A DNA stretch of 64,000 nt from Hyphomicrobium sp. ghe19 (lineage in GTDB: Bacteria > Pseudomonadota > Alphaproteobacteria > Rhizobiales > Hyphomicrobiaceae), in the NCBI RefSeq assembly GCF_902712875.1, contig NZ_LR743509.1, forward strand, positions 4,168,001 to 4,232,000. Direction: 5' to 3'. A program made the translations under genes and the position numbers. Each line of letters begins with the position of its first letter. Within the stretch, counting starts at the first letter, position 1. Below the pieces are notes generated by a model. That model saw only the letters and a list, made by a program, of their open reading frames with translations. It made no database searches and had not been told where the DNA came from. Shown here piece by piece: positions 29,523 to 36,799 of this stretch.

Positions 29523-29797
29523 CCGGCCCCCAATCGTCATCGTTCTCGGTAGTCGGCGGAAGCCGTGAGATGCAACAGCGGATCGCCGCGACGAATTGGG
29601 GTGCGCCGAATGTCGCCCTCCAATTGCGTCGCCTCGCTCAGCGCCGAGCAATCAAAGGTTCTGTGCCACCCGTCGCCTAAAAACGCATTGCTGCTGTGCA
29701 GCATTTTCTATCGCCCAACACAGAATAAGTCCCATTTTAGGGGAGGTTACAAGCGCTTAGCGCGCGGCGGCGCGGCGTGACACGAGGAGAACGAATA

Positions 29798-30394
29798 ATG
29801 TTGAAAGAGGCCCCGGAAGCAAGCGCGGACCGGCTTGGCGCCATCAGGCGACTGCTGACAAGCGAGAGCTACCTACTCGCCGAACATTTGCAACGGCTCG
29901 ACCCCGAGGCGCGTCATCGCCGTTTCAGTCACGATGTTTCGGATGAATTCATCACTCGATATGCGTCGCATGCGGGCGATTTCGGCAACGTGACGTTCGG
30001 CTATTTCGTCGACGGCGAATTGCGTGCTGTCGCGGAATTGCGTCCGGATGATCTCATGCATCGCCCCGGTGCGGAGGTTGCATTTTCAGTGGAGAAGCCG
30101 TTCGTCGATCGCGGGATTGCTACACAGTTGATGGGTCGCGTGATACGCACTGCACGCAATCGCGGACTGCGCCACCTCATTCTCGTGTGCTTGCCCGATA
30201 ACGCGAAGATGCAAGCGATCGCGCGTCACTACGGAGCAGAGATCAAGGTCGAGGACGGGTCCGTCATCGCCGACATCATTCCGAAAGATCCGGATTATCA
30301 ATCGTGGGTCGGCGAATTGTTGGACGAGCCAATGACGTACATTCGCTCTGCGCTCGATTTCCAAAAGCGTCTCAGAGGCGCGGCCGAATTGTAA
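29798..30394 (+). CDS. GNAT family N-acetyltransferase
   Basis: 198 residues from ATG 29798, preceded by GAGGAGAACGAATA. The acetyl-CoA-binding motif A lies in VEKPFVDRGIATQLMGRVIRTARNRG, with LILVCLPDNAKMQAIARHYGAE as motif B. The N-terminal part (LLTSESYLLAEHLQRLDPEARHRRF) resembles proteins that add GNAT domains to stress regulators. The substrate is not predictable. Single gene with its own 275-bp upstream region. Confidence 0.88.
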   Translation: MLKEAPEASADRLGAIRRLLTSESYLLAEHLQRLDPEARHRRFSHDVSDEFITRYASHAGDFGNVTFGYFVDGELRAVAELRPDDLMHRPGAEVAFSVEKPFVDRGIATQLMGRVIRTARNRGLRHLILVCLPDNAKMQAIARHYGAEIKVEDGSVIADIIPKDPDYQSWVGELLDEPMTYIRSALDFQKRLRGAAEL

Positions 30395-30669
30395 TTGCGA
30401 TTGGGTGTCAGAACGCGAATTGAGTAATTCGAAATGGCTCAATTCAGATACAACGAGATGTTTGCAACGCGGTAATTCGAGCCCGCGAGTCGGTCTAAAG
30501 GCCAATAGACGTCGAAAAATAAGAAAAATTGAGTCATTATCGCAACAGTTTGCGTTAATAAACGCCTTTTTGCCCGCGATTTCAAACTTCTCCGTCTACA
30601 AAGCTCTCGAATTTGCTCATGTTTGTGAAGTTCGAGCTGATTCGAACATCCTAGAGGGAGATTAATACT

Positions 30670-30798
30670 ATGGCTAAGGCAGCTAAGACCGTTAAGGCAG
30701 TCGCGAAGCGCAAGAAACCCGTTGCCAAGAAGGCAGCACCTGCGAAGAAGACCGTCAAGAAGGCAGTCAAGAAAGTCGCTAAGCGGAAAGCCGCTTAA
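30670..30798 (+). CDS. Histone-H1-like lysine-rich DNA-binding peptide
   Basis: A 42-residue protein made almost only of Ala, Lys, Val, Arg, Thr and Pro. It starts MAKAAKTVKAVAKRKKPVAK and ends KKVAKRKAA. The KKAxxAKK/VKK repeats match the C-terminal tails of eukaryotic H1 and bacterial AlgP/HctB-type proteins. A strong GAGGGAGA site lies 8 nt before the ATG, and a terminator follows 67 bp after the stop, so it looks like a complete monocistronic gene. It is probably a nucleoid-associated protein binding DNA by charge; condensation or stationary-phase roles are inference. Confidence 0.8.
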   Translation: MAKAAKTVKAVAKRKKPVAKKAAPAKKTVKKAVKKVAKRKAA

Positions 30799-30865
30799 TT
30801 CCATTTCGCGTCCCGGAGCTCTGGACTGGGCACTCAGGCTTCGGACGCAAATGCAAATGGCGAAC

Positions 30866-30890
30866 GGGCGCTCTCGAAGCGCCCCTTTCT
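30866..30890 (+). terminator. Terminator of the histone-like gene
   Basis: GGGCGCT-CTCGA-AGCGCCC hairpin with a perfect 7-bp stem, followed by CTTTCT on the plus strand. Confidence 0.8.
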
Positions 30891-31044
30891 CTCCAAACGG
30901 CACTATCCAATGGCCGGGCGATTGCGATAAGCATCACCGGCCATATCTTTTTTCCGATATAAGCTCGCAATTCCGGCAATCCGGCCGATGCATTTGCCGC
31001 CGATATCGGATGGGCAATCCCCATGCGTTCAGTCTAAACAGCCA

Positions 31045-31080
31045 AATATGAGCAGGCCGATTGCTCGACCTGCTCATATT
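31045..31080 (-). terminator. Hairpin downstream of the secreted Cys/His protein gene
   Basis: Perfect 12-bp inverted repeat AATATGAGCAGG / CCTGCTCATATT with a 12-nt loop, 5 bp past the minus-strand stop. There is no long T-run, but position and stability fit a terminator or mRNA-protecting hairpin. Confidence 0.7.
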
Positions 31081-31084
31081 GCAT

Positions 31085-31678
31085 TTAGCCGACGCGGAAC
31101 ACGGCACCGGCGACTGACCTCGCCCGCTCGCGCACTGCGTTTCCGTCGTTGCCGGATTTTACGATCCACTGTCCGTTGGACGCGCGTCCGGTGATCATGC
31201 CGACGTGATGCGGCCAGACGACCACGGCACCGACCTGCGGTCCGCTCGCGCGTCCGTAGCGCTTCCAGTTGGCAGCAAGATTGTATTCTGGACCGCCGCC
31301 CAACTGCGTGCGCATCCACCAACCGCACCAGGCGCGCGGACGGCCGCCTACGCTGCCACCACCGGCCGACGCATATTTGCGGCCGCTGTAGGAGCGGTGC
31401 TGAGCGTACTTCCGGTGGCCGCTGCCGCTATTGGCATAATGACGGCGTGTTCCGTAACGAGACGCATAACCGGAACCAGACTTTCGGTATGAGGATTGAC
31501 GGTGGGCAGAACGACCGCGCTGAGCGTAGCGGGCCGAATACTGGCGCTTGCCAGCCGAATGCGCATGGGAGCGCTCGTATCGGTCACCTTTGTAACCGTG
31601 TTGAGGGCGGGCCTCCGCAGATGCCATTCCGGCAAACCAAGCAAAACACATCGCCACTGCGATTAAACTCAATCGCAT
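31085..31678 (-). CDS. Secreted protein with CHAP/NlpC-like C-terminal domain
   Basis: 197 residues. The signal peptide is MRLSLIAVAMCFAWFAGMASA. Residues 25-105 are a low-complexity linker rich in Tyr, Arg, Ser, His and Gly (RYAQRGRSAHRQSSYRK). The C-terminal 85 residues form a conserved rhizobial module. It has a Cys in RAWCGWWMRTQLGGG, a His pair in VVWPHHVGMITGR, and an Asn in VKSGNDGNAVRERARS. A Cys-His-Asn order and the GAVVVWPHHVG strand fit a papain-like cell-wall amidase (CHAP-type) fold. The basic linker could bind wall or polysaccharide. Enzyme activity is an inference. Confidence 0.7.
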   Translation of the reverse strand: MRLSLIAVAMCFAWFAGMASAEARPQHGYKGDRYERSHAHSAGKRQYSARYAQRGRSAHRQSSYRKSGSGYASRYGTRRHYANSGSGHRKYAQHRSYSGRKYASAGGGSVGGRPRAWCGWWMRTQLGGGPEYNLAANWKRYGRASGPQVGAVVVWPHHVGMITGRASNGQWIVKSGNDGNAVRERARSVAGAVFRVG

Positions 31679-32017
31679 TTTAACTCTCCTTACTACTTGT
31701 CTTCACAAACGGGGCGCACTCACCGTCGTAATGGGGCGAAAACAAGAGAGGATTCGACGCGCGGCATATCGTCTTGCGGATGCACAACTGGCGCGATATT
31801 GGGAATTTCCGTCTATTTATTAAAAAGTTAACTCAAATAAGACCGTGTACAGAAGATTTTATTTACTACTTTGGGTCGAGTAAATTGTGAAGTTTGCGTA
31901 AGGAACGATGCCATATGTGATCGATTTTAACCGTCATATCGGGCGTTTTTTGAACCGGGGGTGCGGCGACAATCCGCACGCAGACGCCTAAATCGCCGCC
32001 AAAAGAGAGCTGCTCAG
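31679..32017. other. AT-rich intergenic region with divergent promoters
   Basis: 339 bp between a minus-strand secreted protein gene and the plus-strand aldo/keto reductase gene. It is visibly richer in A+T than its neighbours, especially 31810-31960, with several TTTATT/TAAATT tracts. No ORF of note and no clear hairpin. It must carry both promoters. Confidence 0.5.
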
Positions 32018-33043
32018 ATGGAATTCCGAAGACTTGGCGCATCCGGACTATCGGTTCCACTCTTGAGTTTTGGCGCAGCCACGTTCGGCGGTTCGGGCGA
32101 ATTCTTCAGCGCGTGGGGCTCTACCAATGTCGCGGAGGCGCGCCAAATGGTGGATCTCTGCCTCGATGCCGGCGTCACGCTTTTCGACACCGCCGACATT
32201 TACTCCAATGGAAATTCCGAGACGGTGCTTGGCGAAGCTCTGAAGGGCCGCCGAGACAAAGCTCTCATTTCGACGAAAGCGACATTCCGTTTCGGTGACG
32301 ATCCCAACGCCGTCGGATCATCGCGTTTTCATCTATTGAAAACCTGCGAACAGGCGCTGAAACGTCTGCAGACGGATTACATCGATATTTTCCAGCTTCA
32401 CGGCTTCGATGCGTTGACGCCGCCGGAAGAAGTGCTCTCGACGCTCGATCAACTCGTTCGCGACGGTAAAATTCGCTACGTAGGCGTATCGAATTTCTCC
32501 GGCTGGCATTTGATGAAGTCGCTCGCCGTCGCCGATCGCTACGGCTATCCGCGCTTCGTCGCGAACCAGACTTATTATTCTCTTGTCGGTCGCGATTACG
32601 AATGGGAGCTCATGCCGCTCGGTCTCGATCAGGGTCTCGGCGCGCTCGTCTGGAGTCCGCTCGGGTGGGGACGGCTTACCGGCAATATCAGACGTGGGCA
32701 GCCGTTGCCGGAGACGAGCCGTCTTCATAAGACGGCGGAGCAAGGACCGCCTGTTCCGGACGAGCATGTATATAAAGTCGTCGATGCTCTCGATGAGATC
32801 GCGAAAGAAACCGGCAAGAGCATTCCGCAGATCGCGCTCAATTGGCTATTCCATCGCCCGACGGTTTCGAGCGTCATCATCGGTGCGCGCAACGAGCAGC
32901 AACTTCGGGACAACCTCGGTGCGGTCGGCTGGAGCCTGACGCCCGAGCAAATGAAGAAGCTTGACGCCGCCAGCGAGACGGCGAAAGCCTACCCTTATTG
33001 GCATCAGATGAACTTCACGGAACGCAACCCGCCGCCGGTTTGA
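32018..33043 (+). CDS. Aldo/keto reductase
   Basis: 341 residues from ATG 32018, preceded by AAAGAGAGCTG. The TIM-barrel catalytic Asp and Tyr lie in LFDTADIYSNGNSE, the Lys in ALISTKATFRFGDD, and the His in IFQLHGFDAL. The NADPH site is IGARNEQQLRDNLGAVGW. It resembles the YajO/Tas-like group of aldo/keto reductases. The physiological carbonyl substrate is unknown. ppk2 follows after 82 bp. Confidence 0.92.
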   Translation: MEFRRLGASGLSVPLLSFGAATFGGSGEFFSAWGSTNVAEARQMVDLCLDAGVTLFDTADIYSNGNSETVLGEALKGRRDKALISTKATFRFGDDPNAVGSSRFHLLKTCEQALKRLQTDYIDIFQLHGFDALTPPEEVLSTLDQLVRDGKIRYVGVSNFSGWHLMKSLAVADRYGYPRFVANQTYYSLVGRDYEWELMPLGLDQGLGALVWSPLGWGRLTGNIRRGQPLPETSRLHKTAEQGPPVPDEHVYKVVDALDEIAKETGKSIPQIALNWLFHRPTVSSVIIGARNEQQLRDNLGAVGWSLTPEQMKKLDAASETAKAYPYWHQMNFTERNPPPV

Positions 33044-33125
33044 GAGGCGGAGGTGCATTGTCACAGCGTTGTCATCTGGCTCGCGAAAGGATCGCGAGCA
33101 ATTGGGCAAAAATAGACGGGCGATC

Positions 33126-34049
33126 ATGGACGAGCAGGAAAAAGCCGAGCGGACACTATCAGCGCGCATCGAGGCCGAAATCGCCGACAGCTTCGACGAG
33201 GAGCTGGAAATGGAGATGGACGATGGCCGGCTTGAACGGCTTCTCGACGGACGCGATCGCGACGGCGATGCGGGCCTTCTCGATCGCCAGGTCTACTTCA
33301 AAGAGCTGTTTCGCCTGCAGCGCGAACTGATCAAGCTGCAGGACTGGGTCGTCAATACGAAGGCCAAGGTCGTCGTCATTTTCGAAGGGCGCGATGCGGC
33401 CGGTAAAGGCGGCGTCATCAAAAGGATCACACAACGTCTCAATCCGCGTGTCGTGCGCGTCGTCGCGCTGCCGGCTCCGAGCGAGAGAGAGCGTTCGCAA
33501 TGGTATTTTCAGCGTTACGTTCCGCATCTCCCGGCTGGCGGCGAAATCGTTCTCTTCGATCGCTCCTGGTATAATCGCGCGGGCGTCGAGCGCGTCATGG
33601 GCTTTTGTACGGACTCCGATCTCGAAGAATTCTTCCGGACCGTTCCGGAGTTCGAAAAGATGCTGGTCCGTTCGGGGATCACGCTCATCAAATACTGGTT
33701 CTCGATCTCCGACGACGAGCAGCATTTGCGATTCGAGATGCGCATCCACGATCCGATCAAGCAGTGGAAGCTATCGCCGATGGATCTCGAGTCGCGGCGG
33801 CGATGGGAAGACTACACAAAAGCCAAGGAAGCGATGCTCGAGCATACGCATATTCCGGAGGCGCGCTGGTGGGTGGTTCACGCCGACGACAAAAAGCGTG
33901 CACGGCTCAATTGCATTCATCATTTGCTGAGCCAAATGCCGTATGAGGAGATTCCGCGGGCGCCGGTGGCGCTGCCGGAGCGCGTATATCATCCGGATTA
34001 TAGCCGGACGCCGGTACCGGATGATCTCTACGTACCCGCGATCTACTGA
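33126..34049 (+). CDS. ppk2: Polyphosphate kinase 2
   Basis: 307 residues from ATG 33126 (MDEQEKAERTL). The family Walker A is FEGRDAAGKGGVIKRITQRL. The substrate region is ALPAPSERERSQWYFQRYVPHLP, Walker B is VLFDRSWYNRAGVERVMGF, and the lid is SISDDEQHLRFEMRIHDPIKQWKLSPMD (given as family landmarks). PPK2 transfers phosphate between polyphosphate and NDP/NMP. The acidic N-terminal extension is usual for the longer single-domain class. It ends at a convergent hairpin. Confidence 0.94.
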   Translation: MDEQEKAERTLSARIEAEIADSFDEELEMEMDDGRLERLLDGRDRDGDAGLLDRQVYFKELFRLQRELIKLQDWVVNTKAKVVVIFEGRDAAGKGGVIKRITQRLNPRVVRVVALPAPSERERSQWYFQRYVPHLPAGGEIVLFDRSWYNRAGVERVMGFCTDSDLEEFFRTVPEFEKMLVRSGITLIKYWFSISDDEQHLRFEMRIHDPIKQWKLSPMDLESRRRWEDYTKAKEAMLEHTHIPEARWWVVHADDKKRARLNCIHHLLSQMPYEEIPRAPVALPERVYHPDYSRTPVPDDLYVPAIY

Positions 34050-34069
34050 TCGGCGCAGCACATATCGCC

Positions 34070-34100
34070 TAAGGGCGGTCAGCCGCGCTGTCCGCCCTTA
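34070..34100. terminator. Convergent hairpin between ppk2 and the LOR-like gene
   Basis: TAAGGGCGG / CCGCCCTTA perfect 9-bp stem with a 13-nt loop in a 61-bp convergent gap. It could serve both strands. Confidence 0.7.
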
Positions 34101-34110
34101 AGGCTTTCCG

Positions 34111-35049
34111 TTACCGAATGCGGCGGGGATTCATGTAAAGGTCGGCTTCCTGGCGCTGGATGTCGGGCTTAATGCGTCCGTCGTGAATATCGCGCGCCAG
34201 TTTCTTCACGTGGCGACGGGCTCCGCCATTGAAGACGAGCATTCCGGTGAAGAGCTTCATCACCATCAGCAGTCGCGGATCGGCATGATCGCCGCGCACT
34301 TTGCACCGCCATTTGCCGCCGATCGTGAGTACAGCGCCATCGATGTGGCCGACGTGCTCGCCGTGCTGATCGATCAGCGTGTAGTCACCGCCGAGATTGA
34401 TCAGATCGCGACGGAACCTGTAGAATTTCGGTTCTCCGCCTTCCATCAAGAAGAACGAGAAGTTCTCGGGCATCAGCGGCCATTTGTGGGCTGAGCGTTC
34501 GAGATAGACGATATAGTCGTCGGGACTCGTATTGATGGAGTAGCAGGGGACAGGAAGCCCATGCGCCGCGAGCGTCTGCTGAACGGACCGGCCTAGCATC
34601 ATGTCCATGCTGGCCTTCCAATTCAACGTCTCCGAAAACAGCTTGAAGACGAGACGCTTGTTCATGCCGGTCGCGTCTTTCCAAAGCTCCCTGCGATAAC
34701 CGAGGACTCCGGTGCGTGTGCCGTTCTCGATGACCTCGGCGAAGATGTCCATGTCGGTCGTAAACTGACGCGACTTGCCGCGATTGCGCTCTTTTTTCCA
34801 GAACCCGAATTCGTACGAATTGAAATTCGTGATCCAGACATCGACCTGAAAGTCGTGCCAGGTTTTACGCGCTGCGCTGGTCGCGTCCTTCTTGCCCTTC
34901 TCGAGCTTTGAAAGGGCTGTCTTGGCTTTGACGGTTTCTTCCTTTTTCGCCTGCTCCAGCACTTCCGCGCGCGCGACGTTCGCAGCTTCGGCAGCAGCCG
35001 TGTTGGCTTCGACTTCGGCGATATCTTTTTTCTGAGGAGATGCAGTCAT
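34111..35049 (-). CDS. Uncharacterised protein with a LURP-one/YxjI-like domain and an N-terminal coiled coil
   Basis: 312 residues. Residues 8-65 are rich in Ala, Glu and Lys and should form a coiled coil. A conserved middle part follows (FQVDVWITNFNSYEFGFWKK, ENGTRTGVLGYRRELWKD, KLFSETLNWKASMDMMLGRS). Near residues 205-250, FYRFRRDLINLGGDYTLIDQ and HVGHIDGAVLTIGGKWRCKV match the strand pattern of the LURP-one/YxjI (tubby-like) fold. A basic helical tail ends the protein. There is no signal peptide or membrane segment. Tubby-like folds bind lipids, but no function is known here. Assignment rests on pattern only. Confidence 0.6.
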   Translation of the reverse strand: MTASPQKKDIAEVEANTAAAEAANVARAEVLEQAKKEETVKAKTALSKLEKGKKDATSAARKTWHDFQVDVWITNFNSYEFGFWKKERNRGKSRQFTTDMDIFAEVIENGTRTGVLGYRRELWKDATGMNKRLVFKLFSETLNWKASMDMMLGRSVQQTLAAHGLPVPCYSINTSPDDYIVYLERSAHKWPLMPENFSFFLMEGGEPKFYRFRRDLINLGGDYTLIDQHGEHVGHIDGAVLTIGGKWRCKVRGDHADPRLLMVMKLFTGMLVFNGGARRHVKKLARDIHDGRIKPDIQRQEADLYMNPRRIR

Positions 35050-35168
35050 CGGGGAATGTTACCTCGCGTGCGCCAACGCCCACACATCAAGCGAATCACT
35101 TGGGGAACGTAGCACCGCGAGTGCTTGTCACTGTGGTCGTGAGCAAAATTGCCGTGGGAAAAACCGGA

Positions 35169-35849
35169 TCAGCGGACCCCGAAAATAGCTGAACCCACAC
35201 GGACATGCGTTGCGCCAAAGGCGATTGCGGTTTCGAAATCGCCGCTCATGCCCATGCTGAGGCCGGGCAGTCCCAATTCGCGCGCGAGCTTGGCGAGAAA
35301 TGCGAAATGGACGGCGGGCTCTTCGTCCACCGGCGGGATGCACATGAGGCCTTTGATCTCAAGCTTCAGGTCGTCACGGCAAAACGCGACGAAGGCTTGC
35401 GCATCGCGCGGCATGATCCCCGCCTTTTGCGGCTCTTCGCCGGTATTCACTTGAACGAAGAGTTCGAGGCTACGGCCTTGCGTCGCCATTTCACCAGCGA
35501 CGGCGCGCGCAATTTTTTCGCGATCGATCGTATGGATCGCGTCGAAGAAGGCGACTGCTTCCTTCGCCTTGTTGGATTGCAGCGGACCGATGAGATGCAA
35601 CTTTACGTCCGGGAATTCGGCGCGGAGCGGGGGCCATTTGCGCTCCGCCTCCTGGACGCGATTCTCACCGAATATACGCTGCCCAGCCTCGATGACCGGA
35701 CGGATCTCGCCGGCATCGAAAGTTTTAGAAACCGCAACCAGTTCAATGCTTTCCGCATTCCGACCTGCGGCCTTCGCGGCGGCGGCGATTTCGTCGTTTA
35801 CGCGCTTTAACCTATCGACTGCGCTTTCCTGATAGTCGTTCTGTTGCAC
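35169..35849 (-). CDS. yggS: YggS family pyridoxal-phosphate homeostasis protein
   Basis: 226 residues from a GTG. The PLP-binding lysine is in ELVAVSKTFDAGEIRPVIEAG. The barrel signature IFGENRVQEAERKWP, LHLIGPLQSNKAKEAV, VQVNTGEEPQKAGI and LGLPGLSMGMSGDFETAIAFGAT are all present. YggS proteins bind PLP and keep its free level low; loss affects amino-acid metabolism. They have no known catalytic turnover. Confidence 0.95.
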   Translation of the reverse strand: MQQNDYQESAVDRLKRVNDEIAAAAKAAGRNAESIELVAVSKTFDAGEIRPVIEAGQRIFGENRVQEAERKWPPLRAEFPDVKLHLIGPLQSNKAKEAVAFFDAIHTIDREKIARAVAGEMATQGRSLELFVQVNTGEEPQKAGIMPRDAQAFVAFCRDDLKLEIKGLMCIPPVDEEPAVHFAFLAKLARELGLPGLSMGMSGDFETAIAFGATHVRVGSAIFGVR

Positions 35850-36022
35850 GCGTGTTCCTCGTTGATCTCAAGTCTTTCCATAGACATTCCGGAGCATGAG
35901 GAACAAGTGTCGCAATTTCGCGCTGCCTCTATGTAAATGTAGAAGCGCGACCTAAATGACAGGCTTCGCTAACCATAACTCTCCCCTAATCCTTAGACCG
36001 AAACTTGAGGAGCAATCCCCCT

Positions 36023-36427
36023 ATGCTGAAACTCGCCGACGCTCGCCGCATCATCGACGCCGCAGAAAAGAAGGCCAAGGAGATCGGTCAGCCTATGAAC
36101 ATCGCCGTCGTCGACGAGGGCGCGAACTTGATTTCGCATATTCGCATGGACGGGGCGTGGCTCGGATCGGTCAACATTGCAATCAACAAAGCCTTCACGT
36201 CACGCGCCTTCAATATTTCCACGAAGGAATTGGCCGATAACAGCCAGCCGGGCGACCAGTTCTTCGGCATCCATGTTTCGAACCACGACCGCGTGATGAT
36301 CTTCGCCGGCGGCATTCCGCTGAAGGATTCGAAGGGAGAAGTCATCGGCGCCATTGGCGTTTCAGGCGGCAGCGGCGTGCAGGATCAGACCGTCGCAGAA
36401 GCGGGCGCCGGCGCGCATACGTGCTAA
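36023..36427 (+). CDS. GlcG/HbpS family protein
   Basis: 134 residues from ATG 36023 with TTGAGGAGC upstream; an in-frame TTG at 36005 is less likely. The domain is complete: KLADARRIIDAAEKKAKEIG, NIAVVDEGANLISHIRMDGAW, and GGIPLKDSKGEVIGAIGVSG. Family members are small alpha/beta proteins near glycolate or sensor genes, one of which binds haem. No partner gene is next to it here, so the role is open. Confidence 0.85.
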   Translation: MLKLADARRIIDAAEKKAKEIGQPMNIAVVDEGANLISHIRMDGAWLGSVNIAINKAFTSRAFNISTKELADNSQPGDQFFGIHVSNHDRVMIFAGGIPLKDSKGEVIGAIGVSGGSGVQDQTVAEAGAGAHTC

Positions 36428-36799
36428 CACGTGACGTTCCCGCCGGATCATGTGCTCGACATTTCGGGTACAAGATCCGGCGGGTACACAATCCAGCGCA
36501 TATCTGCGCGCATCCGCACGATCTAATCGCTTTTATGTTTTTTAGGGCGAATTGCTATCGGTCGAGTTCGGCCCGCACTCAGACGGCCCACCTGTTCACT
36601 GACGTAGCGCACCCCTGCTTCACACTATAGTTGTGGATGCAGCCTTGACCTAACTGCGGGCTCATGTAGGCGATTACACGGGGCCGCCTCGATCCCGCTG
36701 GCCTGGCCGGCATATTGTTGTCCCAACGACTTGACCGGCTTTACCATTCGGGCTCTTTACGGCCTTCCGACGAATTCTTGAATGAGATCCAAGGCCCCC
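36428..36799. other. Long leader region upstream of leuS
   Basis: 372 bp without a convincing gene between the GlcG-like gene and leuS. It opens with a very stable hairpin (36439-36484). The rest has several short C/G-rich stems. No T-box element and no Leu-rich leader peptide were recognised. An in-frame ATG at 36782 would extend LeuS by six residues. Confidence 0.5.
36439..36484. terminator. Stable hairpin after the GlcG-like gene
   Basis: Perfect 11-bp arms CCCGCCGGATC / GATCCGGCGGG around a 24-nt loop, 12 bp after the stop. There is no T-run, so it may act as a 3' stabiliser or Rho-related end rather than an intrinsic terminator. Confidence 0.6.

Noticed and set aside
36428..36799. T-box or amino-acid riboswitch before leuS
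   Set aside because: No T-box consensus or known riboswitch core was seen, and T-boxes are not expected in alphaproteobacteria.
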